A DNA stretch of 64,000 nucleotides from Rhizobium sp. CF080 (lineage in GTDB: Bacteria; Pseudomonadota; Alphaproteobacteria; Rhizobiales; Rhizobiaceae), in the NCBI RefSeq assembly GCF_000282095.2, contig NZ_AKKC02000002.1, positions 1,054,001 through 1,118,000 of the forward strand, given 5' to 3'. The position numbers were made by a program, and so were the translations under genes. Below, piece after piece: positions 50,391-59,534 of this stretch. The notes under the pieces were generated by a model. The model saw only the letters and a list, made by a program, of their open reading frames with translations, had not been told where the DNA came from and ran no database searches. Position 1 is the stretch's first letter; each line of letters begins with the position of its first letter.

Positions 50391-52454
50391 ATGAATATTG
50401 TCGGAATTGATATTGGCGGTACGTTTACCGATCTCGTCGGTTATGTCGACGGCAAGATCGTGACGTCGAAGACGTCGACCGTGCCGGCCGATCCGACCCA
50501 GGGCATCGCCCGCAGCCTCGAGCTTGCGAACTGCGATCCCAACGAACTCAACGAAATTCTTCACGGTTCGACGATCGCCATCAACACGGTTCTGGAGCGC
50601 AAGGGCGCCCGCACCGCGCTGATCACCACGAGCGGCTTCCGCGACGTTTACGCGATCGGCCGTTCGAACCGTATCCAGGCCTTCAATCTGTTCTTCAAGC
50701 GTCCCCAGCCGCTGGTGCCGCGCAGCCTGACTTTTGAAATTCCGGAGCGTATCCTTGCGTCCGGCGAAGTGCTGGAAGCGCTTGACGAGACGACGGTTAC
50801 TGCGGTGATTGCAGAGATCGAAGCGGCCGGCGCCGAATCCGTCGCGGTGTGCCTCATGCATTCGTGGGCCAATCCGGACCATGAGCGTCGCGTCGGCGAC
50901 ATGCTGCGCAAGGCGCTGCCGAATATCTTCGTGACACTGTCGCACGAGATTTTGCGCGAGTATCGCGAATACGAGCGGTCGTCGACGACTGCACTCAACG
51001 CCTTTGTCGGGCCCCGCGTCGAGGGTTACCTGAAGCGGCTCGAAACCTATCTCCGCTCCGGCGCCTTTGATGGCAAGATCCATATCATGCGGTCGAACGG
51101 CGGTGTGATGTCGATCGGCCAGGCGCAGGAACAGCCGGTCTCGATGATGGAATCCGGCCCGGTTGCCGGCATGATCGGCGCCGGACGTCTCGCTAAAATG
51201 CTCGGCCTCAAGCGCTGCATCGGCTTCGACATGGGCGGCACGACCGCCAAGTCGAGCCTGATCACCGATGGAGCGCCGGCTATCGAAACCGGTTACGTGA
51301 TCGGCGAAGAGGCGGATGGCCAGCCGATGCAGTTGCCTGTCGTCAATATCGTCGAAGTCGGGGCCGGCGGCGGTTCGATCGCCTGGGTCGACAATGCGGG
51401 TGGTCTGCATGTGGGTCCCCAGAGTGTTGGTGCCGACCCGGGGCCTGCCTGCTATGGCAAGGGAGCGGACCTGCCCGTCGTCACCGATGCGGACCTCATT
51501 CTCGGCCGCATCAACCCTCAGCGCTTCCTCAATGGCGGCATGCCGCTCGACAAGGCTGCCTCCGAACAGGCGATGCTGAGCAAGGTCGGCAACACGCTGA
51601 AGCTCAATCCGGTCGAGGCGGCGCTTGGCGTCGCGAAGATCGCCGATAGCTCAATGTCCCTGTCGGTCCGTGCCGTCTCGATCAACAAGGGCATCGACCC
51701 CCGGGATACGGCAATGATCGCGTTCGGCGGCGCCGGTCCGTTGCATGCGATCGCCATTGCCCGCGAAATCTACATTCCGCTGGTGATCATCCCGAAGCTT
51801 CCCGGCACCTTCTCGGCCCTCGGCATGCTGATGGCATCCTGGCGCCAGGATTTCGTCCAGACCTTCATCGGCCGCATCGGCGAGCTTTCCGAGGCGGGCG
51901 TCGAGAAGGTCTATGCTGAACTCGTCGCCACCGGCCGCGAGCAGATGAAGCGCGACGGCATTGCCGAGAACGAGGCGGATCACCGCTTTTTTGCCGATCT
52001 TCGCTACGTTGGCCAGGAACATGCGATCTCGATCCCGATCGAGAACACCGGCATGTTGTCCGGCGACACCAGCGAAGTCCGCAAGCGTTTCGACACCGAG
52101 CATGACCGCCGCTACAGCCAGTCGGCGCCGACCGAAGCGCTGGAAATCGTCAGCCTTCGCCTGGTCCTGACCGCCGCCCGCACCGACAATGTCGCCGAGG
52201 AATGGCTGTCCCGCCCGTGGGAGCCGGAAGCCGAAGCCGAAGTCGGCAGCCGCGACGTGGTGTTCAACGATGCGGCAAAGCCGCTGAAGACGGCGATCTA
52301 CTGGCGCCCGGCGCTGCCGGCCGGCTTCAGGCTCACCGGCCCTGCCGTCATCGAAGAACCGAATTCCACCATCCTGATCCATCCCGGCGACGAAGTCGTC
52401 GTCCATGAGGCAGGCCATCTCCTGGTGACGCTCGCCAAGCAGAGCGAGGAATAA
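50391..52454 (+). CDS. hyuA: Hydantoinase/oxoprolinase family protein, subunit A
   Basis: A 687-residue protein of the HyuA type. The N-terminus MNIVGIDIGGTFTDLVGY is the actin-like ATP-binding strand-loop with IGGTFTD, and RCIGFDMGGTTAKSSLITDG near residue 280 is the second phosphate loop. With HyuB it forms ATP-dependent hydantoinases, 5-oxoprolinases or acetone/acetophenone carboxylases. ATG 50391 has AGGAGG at about six bases; an ATG nine codons earlier is possible. HyuB follows after 3 bp. LysR control is suggested by the layout. Substrate is likely a cyclic amide or a ketone. Confidence 0.92.
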   Translation: MNIVGIDIGGTFTDLVGYVDGKIVTSKTSTVPADPTQGIARSLELANCDPNELNEILHGSTIAINTVLERKGARTALITTSGFRDVYAIGRSNRIQAFNLFFKRPQPLVPRSLTFEIPERILASGEVLEALDETTVTAVIAEIEAAGAESVAVCLMHSWANPDHERRVGDMLRKALPNIFVTLSHEILREYREYERSSTTALNAFVGPRVEGYLKRLETYLRSGAFDGKIHIMRSNGGVMSIGQAQEQPVSMMESGPVAGMIGAGRLAKMLGLKRCIGFDMGGTTAKSSLITDGAPAIETGYVIGEEADGQPMQLPVVNIVEVGAGGGSIAWVDNAGGLHVGPQSVGADPGPACYGKGADLPVVTDADLILGRINPQRFLNGGMPLDKAASEQAMLSKVGNTLKLNPVEAALGVAKIADSSMSLSVRAVSINKGIDPRDTAMIAFGGAGPLHAIAIAREIYIPLVIIPKLPGTFSALGMLMASWRQDFVQTFIGRIGELSEAGVEKVYAELVATGREQMKRDGIAENEADHRFFADLRYVGQEHAISIPIENTGMLSGDTSEVRKRFDTEHDRRYSQSAPTEALEIVSLRLVLTAARTDNVAEEWLSRPWEPEAEAEVGSRDVVFNDAAKPLKTAIYWRPALPAGFRLTGPAVIEEPNSTILIHPGDEVVVHEAGHLLVTLAKQSEE

Positions 52455-52457
52455 GAC

Positions 52458-54167
52458 ATGACCCCGATGAAGAACGATCCGATCACCGTTGAAGTCGTCC
52501 GAAATGCCATCGTCGCCTATGCCGACGAGATGGCGGAGGCGCTCTGCAAATCAGCCTATAACATGATGATCTACGAGGTCCGCGACTATTGCTGCGGCCT
52601 GATCGACACGACCGGCCGGATGATCTCGCAGAACCGCGGCGGCCTGCCGATCTTCCTCGCCGACCTCGGCATCGCCGTCGAGGACGGCATCAAGAAATAC
52701 GGGCTGCAGGGCTTCGAGGAAGGCGACGTCCTCGTCATGAACCACGGTCATATCTGCGGCCAGCATCTCAACAACGTCGTCGTCTACGCGCCCTGCTTCC
52801 ATGACGGCGAGCTGATCGGCTTTGCCGCCAACCGCGCCCATTGGGTGGATATCGGCGGCGGTCGCCAGGGCTTTGGCTCCAACGCAACCACCGACATCTT
52901 CTCCGAAGGCCTGCAGATGCGGTCCCTGAAGATCTACAAGGCGGGCGAACTCAACGACACGCTCTACCAGATCATCCAGGACAATATCCGTTATCCGGAT
53001 GCCAGCCTCGGCGACCTGCGTGCCCAGGTCGCCTCCTGCCAGATCGGCGCCAAGCGTTATGCCGAACTCGTCGCCCGTTACGGCCGCGGCGTGGTGGAAA
53101 GCTGCGTCGAGACCATCTGGGACCAGACCGACAAGGCCGCCCGCCAGGTGATCGAACGCATTCCGGACGGTACCTATTCCGCCGAAAGCTTCCTTGACAA
53201 TGATGGCCGCGATCTGGCGACGCCGCTGCGCATCGCCGTCAAGGTGATTGTGTCGGGCTCGACCATCACTGTCGATTTCCATGGCATGCATCCACAGGTG
53301 AACGGCCCCTTGAATTCCGGCCGTTCGGGCGGCATCGCGGCGGCTCGCGTCGCCTTCAAGGCGCTCACCTCGCCGGAACTCGACGTCAACGAAGGCTGCT
53401 TCCGCGCTCTCAACGTCGACCTGCCGGACGGCACGATCCTGTCGGCCCGTCCGCCCGCCGCACTCGGCCAGTGGAGCATCGCGCTGCCGACCGTCATCGA
53501 CACGATCCTCAAGGCGCTGGCGCCGGCCGTGCCGGAACTCATCCCGGCCGCCCACAAGGGTGACATGGGCGGCTGCTCCTTCTTCGGCTTCTACGAAGAT
53601 GGTTCGCGCTTCCTGCTGATGAACATCTTCGGCGGTGGATGGGGCGGTCGCCCGCATGAGGACGGCGAATCCGCGGCCGTCTCGGTCTGCCAGGGCGACG
53701 TCCGCAATACACCGGTCGAGCTGCAGGAGATCAAGTATCCCTTCATCGTCGAACGGCACGCCCTGCGGCCGGATTCCGGCGGCGCCGGCGAACATCGCGG
53801 CGGTCTCGGCATCGAGCTCACCTATCGCTGCCTGCGCGCCTGCCGCGGCAACATCAATTTCGACCGCACCGTCACCCCGCCCTGGGGCCTGCATGGCGGC
53901 CATACCGGCGAGGTCAGCGTGGCGATCATCGATCGCGCCGACGGCACGCAGCAGCGGGTCAACAAGGCGACCGACGTCCACTTCGCGCCGGGCGACCGCA
54001 TCACCTTCCTCACCGCTGGCGGCGGCGGTTACGGCGACCCCAGAAAGCGCTCGCGCACCGATCTGGACGAGGATATCGCCAATGGTCTGGTCTCCAGGGA
54101 AGCGGCTGTGCGTGACTACGGTTATGCCGAACCGCAGATGCCGCGCCGCATCGCAGTGAACGGCTGA
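52458..54167 (+). CDS. hyuB: Hydantoinase/oxoprolinase family protein, subunit B
   Basis: A 569-residue HyuB-type partner. It has the N-terminal VVRNAIVAYADEMAEALCKS segment, then MNHGHICGQHLNNVVVYAPC and HWVDIGGGRQGF, and the late HPEDGE-like RPHEDGESAAVSV and DSGGAGEHRGGLGIELTY stretches typical of the family. It forms the second half of the ATP-dependent hydrolase or carboxylase. It begins 3 bp after hyuA, with GAGGAA as ribosome site, and ends 4 bp before an M24-fold gene, so all are one transcript. Confidence 0.92.
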   Translation: MTPMKNDPITVEVVRNAIVAYADEMAEALCKSAYNMMIYEVRDYCCGLIDTTGRMISQNRGGLPIFLADLGIAVEDGIKKYGLQGFEEGDVLVMNHGHICGQHLNNVVVYAPCFHDGELIGFAANRAHWVDIGGGRQGFGSNATTDIFSEGLQMRSLKIYKAGELNDTLYQIIQDNIRYPDASLGDLRAQVASCQIGAKRYAELVARYGRGVVESCVETIWDQTDKAARQVIERIPDGTYSAESFLDNDGRDLATPLRIAVKVIVSGSTITVDFHGMHPQVNGPLNSGRSGGIAAARVAFKALTSPELDVNEGCFRALNVDLPDGTILSARPPAALGQWSIALPTVIDTILKALAPAVPELIPAAHKGDMGGCSFFGFYEDGSRFLLMNIFGGGWGGRPHEDGESAAVSVCQGDVRNTPVELQEIKYPFIVERHALRPDSGGAGEHRGGLGIELTYRCLRACRGNINFDRTVTPPWGLHGGHTGEVSVAIIDRADGTQQRVNKATDVHFAPGDRITFLTAGGGGYGDPRKRSRTDLDEDIANGLVSREAAVRDYGYAEPQMPRRIAVNG

Positions 54168-54171
54168 GGAC

Positions 54172-55290
54172 ATGGCGATGATCGGCGAAATCCGCAAGAA
54201 ACGGTTGATCGACGCGATGCAGGAGGCGGGGCTCGACGGCCTCGTGCTCTACGGCAATGCCTGGCAGAACGACTACCTGCGTTATGCCGCCGATTTCGGC
54301 ATTCTCGAAGGCGAGGGGCTGGCGGTCGTCACCCGTGATGGAGAGGTAACCCTCTATCTCGATGACGAGCTGGAAGGTGAGCGCGCCGCGGTCGAATGCC
54401 CGGAGGTCAAGACTGTCGTGGTGGGTGACCTGATCGGCACGGTGTCCGGCGTCATCGCCCGGCTCGGCAACAGCCGCATCGCCGCTGGCCCCAAGCGGCA
54501 TCTGCCGTATGGGCTTGCCGCTCAGCGCGGCGACCTGCGTTTCGAGGACGCGACCGCGCTGGTCGATCGCCTGCTGATGGTGAAATCCGCCGACGAGCTG
54601 AACGCGGTGCGCAGCGCTGCACGACTTGCTGACGAAGGTTATGCGGTGTTCCGCAATGCCGCCGCCGTCGGCAAGAAGGACTACGAGCTGATCGCCGAGA
54701 TCGAGTCCTTCTTCCGCAACGAAGGCGTCGACGACAATTTCATGATTATCGGCGTCGGCGGCCCGGAAGTGCGCGGCATGGCGCCGCCGCTCGGCAAGAT
54801 CCTGAAGCCCGGCGATCTGGTGACGACCGAGCTTACCCCTTGCGTCAACGGCTATTACGTCCAGATCTGCCGTACGCTCGTCATCGGCGAGCCGAATGAA
54901 GCTCAGCGCAAGGTTTTCGGCATCTACAACGATGCGCTGGAAGCCGGCCTTGCCGTGGTGAAGCCCGGCGTGACGGCAGCCGACATCGCCCGCGCCGAGA
55001 ACGACATTTTTCGTGCCCACGGCCTCGGTGAGTATGTGACCAGCGAATATACCCGCGTGCGCGGCCATGGCCTTGGCCTCTTTCCGGATACCAAGCCGCA
55101 CATTCTCGAAGATGTGAACACGGTGATCGAGGAAGGCATGTCGCTGATCGTGCACCCGAACACCTATAATCCGGAGATTGGTTATTTCGTGCACGGCGAC
55201 TCGCTAATCGTCCGCGCCGATGGTCCGGAAATCCTGACGACGACGCCGCGCGAACTGTTCTCGGTCGGCGCCCGGAGGGCAGCGGCATGA
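54172..55290 (+). CDS. M24-fold (pita-bread) hydrolase without metal ligands, creatinase-like
   Basis: A 372-residue two-domain protein: creatinase-type N-domain, then the M24 pita-bread domain. Of the five canonical metal ligands only His299 (RGHGLG) remains. The two Asp are Glu220 (TTELTP) and Gln231 (YVQICRT), with the same spacing, and the two Glu are His328 (IVHPNTY) and Gly342. Creatinase itself is a metal-free M24 enzyme with similar substitutions. Beside hyuA/hyuB this suggests hydrolysis of a C-N bond in a small urea- or amide-type compound instead of a peptide. Its stop overlaps the next gene (ATGA). Confidence 0.85.
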   Translation: MAMIGEIRKKRLIDAMQEAGLDGLVLYGNAWQNDYLRYAADFGILEGEGLAVVTRDGEVTLYLDDELEGERAAVECPEVKTVVVGDLIGTVSGVIARLGNSRIAAGPKRHLPYGLAAQRGDLRFEDATALVDRLLMVKSADELNAVRSAARLADEGYAVFRNAAAVGKKDYELIAEIESFFRNEGVDDNFMIIGVGGPEVRGMAPPLGKILKPGDLVTTELTPCVNGYYVQICRTLVIGEPNEAQRKVFGIYNDALEAGLAVVKPGVTAADIARAENDIFRAHGLGEYVTSEYTRVRGHGLGLFPDTKPHILEDVNTVIEEGMSLIVHPNTYNPEIGYFVHGDSLIVRADGPEILTTTPRELFSVGARRAAA

Positions 55291-56342
55291 GACACGGTCT
55301 GATCCTGTGGCGCGAGAATGAACTTTCCCTCGCGGACGTGAAGGCCCGGCAGGTGAGACTGCAACAGGCGATCGCCGCTGCCGGTCTCGATGGCGTGCTG
55401 ATCTATACCAACCATGTGCGCTCGGCCGGTGTCACCTGGGTCTCCGGCTTCACGCCCTATTGGTCGGACGGCTTGGTGCTGGTGCTGCGCGAAGGCCTGC
55501 CGATCTTCCTGACGGCGCTGTCGAAGCGTGTCGGCGAATGGGTGAAGTCCGTTGCCCCCACCTTCGAAGTTGCCCATTCGCCGTTCCCTGGCAAGCTTGC
55601 TGGTGAACGCCTGGCCCAGGTCGGGGCAAAACGTCTCGGCGTGGTCGAGCTCGACCGTATGCCGGGCGGCGTGGTGGACGAGATCCTGTCCGTCCTGCCG
55701 GTCGAGCTTTCCGATGCGACGGAGCTTTTCACCGCGGTTCGCGGCCAGGCGGATCGCGCCGAGCTCGATCTCGTGCGCCACACCGACAATATCGCCCGCG
55801 AGGCGTTCAAGGCGGGTGATATTAACGGCAAATACGCCGGCGATTTCACGGGTCCGGTCGAGCGGGCCGCGCGGCTTGCCGGCGCCGAAGAATGCTATGT
55901 CGCCGTCGCTCCCGATCTTTCCAAGGATCGCCGTTTCATCCGTACCGGCAGGCAAGAACTCGGCCGCACCTTCGCGGTGCGCCTGTCGATCGCCTATAAC
56001 GGCGTCTGGGTCCGCCGGATCGAAACCTTCTCAGCCGTTTCCGAAATCGCCGCGCGCCTCTCCTCCGTGAGCGCGGAGCTGGACAGGGCTTCTCCCGCCC
56101 TTGCCGCCGACGGCTCGATTTCGGCTTTCTATCTGCCCAATGGCGCCAAGCTGATCGACTGGCATCTCGAAGCGCCGCATGGCACCCGACCGCTGAAAAT
56201 CGTGGCGGATGCGCAAACGCCACTTGCCGCGCCGGTCCCCTACGGCATCCTGACGACAGCCGTCATTCTCGACGGCGAGACGATCGTCGCGTCGCGTCCG
56301 GTCGGGCTCGGTGACATGTCAGCGCGGGAGGCGGCCGAATGA
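55287..56342 (+). CDS. Second M24-like protein, strongly degenerate
   Basis: A 351-residue protein whose first 150 residues match the creatinase N-domain (VRSAGVTWVSGFTPYWSDGL is the typical strand). The C-terminal half follows the pita-bread pattern only loosely. The phrase GRTFAVRLSIAYNGVWVRRI occupies the place of the first metal Asp pair, without acids. The terminal HGxG, EP and ED motifs are missing. It is probably a non-catalytic partner of the preceding M24 protein, which its start overlaps. Its own stop overlaps the PrpD-like gene. Confidence 0.75.
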   Translation: MRHGLILWRENELSLADVKARQVRLQQAIAAAGLDGVLIYTNHVRSAGVTWVSGFTPYWSDGLVLVLREGLPIFLTALSKRVGEWVKSVAPTFEVAHSPFPGKLAGERLAQVGAKRLGVVELDRMPGGVVDEILSVLPVELSDATELFTAVRGQADRAELDLVRHTDNIAREAFKAGDINGKYAGDFTGPVERAARLAGAEECYVAVAPDLSKDRRFIRTGRQELGRTFAVRLSIAYNGVWVRRIETFSAVSEIAARLSSVSAELDRASPALAADGSISAFYLPNGAKLIDWHLEAPHGTRPLKIVADAQTPLAAPVPYGILTTAVILDGETIVASRPVGLGDMSAREAAE

Positions 56343-57625
56343 ACGCACGCGATCTCGTTTCCATTCTCAAGACGATCGATGGCGGAGACCAAAAACTCCG
56401 CGATCTCGTCAACCTGCATACCGTCGACGCGCTTGCATGTCTGGCGGCCGGCGCCGGTGCGAAGGAAGGCGCCTCACTACTCGCCTTCTATCGCGAAACC
56501 GGTGCCGGCGACGCAATCTCCTCAGCTGCGGGTGCGTCGGCGGTTATTCGTTTCACGGAATGGGACGCGATCCATGTGCCTTCCTGCGCGACGCCCGATG
56601 CCATGGCGGTACCGGCGGCGCTAATTTTTGCGCAGGACTATAAGGCGTATGTGAAGGCGGTTGCCGCCGGTCACGCCGTCGGCGTGGCGCTTTCGGAAGC
56701 CGTCGGCGGCGTTTCAGCCTTGCCGGAAACCTGGCCGGGCCTGTTCGCCGCGCCTGCCGTGGCGGCGGTCAGTGCGGCGATCGCACTCGGCCTTTCGGGC
56801 GAACAGGTTGCGCAGGCGCTGGTGTTATCGATGGCCGGCAGTTCCGGGCGCAATGGCCGCCCTTCCGGCATGCCGTCGGCGCGCTGGCTGGTGATCGGCG
56901 AAGCCACATTGAAGGGCATTCGTGCGGCGCTTGCTGCGAAAGCCGGAATCAAGGGCGATCTCGAACTTCTTTCTCCAGACTGGATGAAGGGGCAGGCGGC
57001 GGCCGCCGTTGCCCTGGAACCTGCCCATGTCGATCCGCTGGCGATTGCGCGGGTGGGCATGAAGCCTTTCGTCTCCGCCCGCCAGGGCGTCAATGCGATC
57101 CAGGCGTTCCGTCACCTGTTGGCAAAGGGCGTCGATCCCGGTGCCGTCGATAGTGTCGAGGTTTTTCTGCCACCCGTCGCAGCGCCCGTCGTCAGCCGGC
57201 CGCTTGCGACCGAAGATCGTCTATCGACCATCGCCCATCTCGGTCTGCAGTTCGGCATCGCCGCCTTCGAGCCGGCACGGTTGATGGATGTCGACCGCGC
57301 TCGTCCCTTCAATTCGGATGTCCTGGCCTTCGCCAAGCGGGTGACGATCACGGCCAATGACACGCTCGCCGGCGAAGATTGGCCAGCGCGTGTTGTCGTT
57401 ACGGAAAAGGGACAGACACGCGAGGCCATCTGGCCACAGACTTCCGGTGACGCCGCGCAAGTGATGCTCGGCCGCAAGCTCGAAAGCCTTTCCACTGCTA
57501 CGGCGCAGCAATTGCAGCGGCTCGAAACCGCTCTTGCAAATGCCGACGCGGACGCCGTTCAGGAGGCCCGCAGCCTCCTCATGAAACTTACGGATGCCTC
57601 TTTCCCAAGGAGCGAGGCGGCCTGA
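56339..57625 (+). CDS. MmgE/PrpD family protein
   Basis: A 428-residue protein of the MmgE/PrpD family (2-methylcitrate dehydratase, cis-aconitate decarboxylase and related). NLHTVDALACLAAGAGA is the N-terminal segment, AVAAGHAVGVALSEAVGG contains the family's helix with conserved His, and SGRNGRPSGMPSARWLVIGE is the middle loop. It is shorter than the usual 450-480 residues, with a short insertion region. ATG 56339 overlaps the previous stop. It ends the hyuA-hyuB-M24-M24-prpD translation-coupled run, 68 bp before an importer. It may dehydrate a hydroxyacid released by the hydrolases. Confidence 0.85.
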   Translation: MNARDLVSILKTIDGGDQKLRDLVNLHTVDALACLAAGAGAKEGASLLAFYRETGAGDAISSAAGASAVIRFTEWDAIHVPSCATPDAMAVPAALIFAQDYKAYVKAVAAGHAVGVALSEAVGGVSALPETWPGLFAAPAVAAVSAAIALGLSGEQVAQALVLSMAGSSGRNGRPSGMPSARWLVIGEATLKGIRAALAAKAGIKGDLELLSPDWMKGQAAAAVALEPAHVDPLAIARVGMKPFVSARQGVNAIQAFRHLLAKGVDPGAVDSVEVFLPPVAAPVVSRPLATEDRLSTIAHLGLQFGIAAFEPARLMDVDRARPFNSDVLAFAKRVTITANDTLAGEDWPARVVVTEKGQTREAIWPQTSGDAAQVMLGRKLESLSTATAQQLQRLETALANADADAVQEARSLLMKLTDASFPRSEAA

Positions 57626-57693
57626 AGAGACCCTGGAATTTACGAAAAAAACAGATGCCGCAGGGAGTGCCGGCATCGCACAAGGAGGAGAGA

Positions 57694-58677
57694 ATGTTGA
57701 AATTTCTGAAAACCATGGCGACAGCGGCGGCTTTTGCCGCGCTGTCCTGGCAGGCGGCGAGCGCCCAGGCGATCGAGAAGAAGGACATCACGATCGGCCT
57801 TCCGCTCAATACCTCGACCCTGTTGCCGATCTATGTCGCCGATGCCCAGGGCTTCTTCAAGGAAGAGGGCGTCAACGTGAAGGTCGTGGCCTTCAAGGGT
57901 GGTACGGATCTCGTGCGCGGCATGGTCGCCGGTGCCGTTGATATCGGCGTCGGCGCGTTCTCGGAAGCGCTTGTCGGCGTCGAGACCGGCCAGGGCGTGA
58001 AGATCTTCTACGGCGGCTTCAACATGGCCGTCTTCGACTGGTACGCCGTGCCGTCGATCAAGACGCTGGAAGAGGCCAAGGGCAAGCGCTTCGGCATCTC
58101 GACCTTCGGTTCGTCGACCGACTTCCTGACCCGCTATGCGCTGAAGACAAAGGGTATCGACCCGAAGAGCGGAGTGCAGATCGTCCAGGGCGGCGGCTCC
58201 GTGCCGCGTCTCGCTGCAATGGAAGCCGGCCAGCTCGAAGTCAACATCTTCGCGACGCCGGAAAAGTTCATGGCCGCCGACCGCGGCTTCAACCTGATCC
58301 TGCAGCAGAAGTCGATTGCACCAGACTTCCCGTTCCACGTCTTCTACGCGCGTGAGGACTTCATCAAGAACGATCCGAACGCCATCAAGGCGGTGCTGCG
58401 CGGTTTTGCCAAAGCGGTACGCTGGGCCAAGGCCAACAAGGAAGAGTCGGTCAAGCTTCTCGCTTCCAAGCTCGGCCTCGAAGAGACCTATCTCAGCCGC
58501 GGTTACGACGACTTCATGGACGAAATCTTCGAAGACGGTCGCATGCCGAGCGAAGCTGGCATGAAGACCTTCTGGGACATCGGCATCATGAACGGCAGCT
58601 ACAAGGAGCCGATGCCTCTGGACAAGTATTGGGTCGGCACCTTCCACGACACTTACAACGAGTGGAAGCCGAAATAA
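57694..58677 (+). CDS. ABC transporter substrate-binding protein (NMT1/SsuA type)
   Basis: A 327-residue periplasmic binding protein of the nitrate/taurine/thiamine-precursor family. The signal peptide MLKFLKTMATAAAFAALSWQ is followed by cleavage near ASAQA. Mature segments are ITIGLPLNTSTLLPIYVADA, GFFKEEGVNVKVVAFKGG and a GKRFGISTFGSSTDFLTRYA domain-swap strand. ATG 57694 has AGGAGGA five bases upstream. Neighbours suggest a heterocycle or a urea-type compound as ligand. It is separated from the ATPase by 62 bp. Confidence 0.9.
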   Translation: MLKFLKTMATAAAFAALSWQAASAQAIEKKDITIGLPLNTSTLLPIYVADAQGFFKEEGVNVKVVAFKGGTDLVRGMVAGAVDIGVGAFSEALVGVETGQGVKIFYGGFNMAVFDWYAVPSIKTLEEAKGKRFGISTFGSSTDFLTRYALKTKGIDPKSGVQIVQGGGSVPRLAAMEAGQLEVNIFATPEKFMAADRGFNLILQQKSIAPDFPFHVFYAREDFIKNDPNAIKAVLRGFAKAVRWAKANKEESVKLLASKLGLEETYLSRGYDDFMDEIFEDGRMPSEAGMKTFWDIGIMNGSYKEPMPLDKYWVGTFHDTYNEWKPK

Positions 58678-58739
58678 GCTGCCGTTTGTATGATAGTATA
58701 GCGAGAGCGGGCGGAGGCCCGCTCCAGGAGGAGAAAGCA

Positions 58740-59534
58740 GTGGCGCAGATTGAAATCCGCGATCTCGGGATCGATTACCGCAAGCCGAAGAGCAACGAGG
58801 TGTTTTCCGCCGTCGACAGCGTCGCGCTGTCGGTCGAAAAGGGCGAATTCGTCACCATCGTTGGCTCAAGCGGCTGCGGCAAGAGCACGCTCCTGATGGC
58901 GGTGGCGGGGCTTGTCAGTCTGACGCGTGGTTCGATCGAGATCGATGGCAAGCAAGTCACCGGTCCAGGTCCGGATCGGGCCGTCGTGTTTCAGGAAGCA
59001 TCCCTTCTTCCCTGGCGTTCGGTGCGTGGCAATGTCAAGTTCGGGCTCGAAATGCAGCGCTGGAACGGCGGCGACCTCAACGAGCGGGCCATGCAGATGA
59101 TCCGCCTCGTCGGTCTCGGCCGGTTCTCCGACTATCATCCGCACCAGCTTTCCGGCGGCATGCGCCAGCGCGTCAACATCGCCCGCGCGCTTGCCGTCGA
59201 TCCCGAAGTGCTGCTCATGGACGAGCCGTTCGGTGCGCTCGACGCCCAGACCCGCGAGATCATGGGCGCCGAACTTTTGCGCATCTGGGAGCGCGCCAAG
59301 AAGACGGCCTTGTTCGTCACGCACGATATCGACGAAGCGATCTTCCTGGCCGACAAGATCGTCGTCATGGGCCGCAATCCGGGTCATATCAAGGAAGTGA
59401 TCAAGGTAGACCTGCCGCGCCCGCGCAATGAGGCAATCCTCGACAGCGACGCCTTCCACGAATTGCGCAAGCGTCTGCGCGCCCATCTGGCGGAAGACAT
59501 GTCCAGCATGCAGCTGGTGCAGGAGGTCGCATGA
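58740..59534 (+). CDS. ABC transporter ATP-binding protein (SsuB/TauB type)
   Basis: A 264-residue ATPase with Walker A TIVGSSGCGKSTLLMAVAG, Q-loop VFQEASLLPW, signature LSGGMRQRVNIARA, Walker B VLLMDEPFGALDAQTRE and switch FVTHDIDEAIFLAD. GTG 58740 is the start, with AGGAGG eight bases upstream; the longer open frame before it lies inside the previous gene. Its stop overlaps the first permease (ATGA). Confidence 0.92.
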   Translation: MAQIEIRDLGIDYRKPKSNEVFSAVDSVALSVEKGEFVTIVGSSGCGKSTLLMAVAGLVSLTRGSIEIDGKQVTGPGPDRAVVFQEASLLPWRSVRGNVKFGLEMQRWNGGDLNERAMQMIRLVGLGRFSDYHPHQLSGGMRQRVNIARALAVDPEVLLMDEPFGALDAQTREIMGAELLRIWERAKKTALFVTHDIDEAIFLADKIVVMGRNPGHIKEVIKVDLPRPRNEAILDSDAFHELRKRLRAHLAEDMSSMQLVQEVA

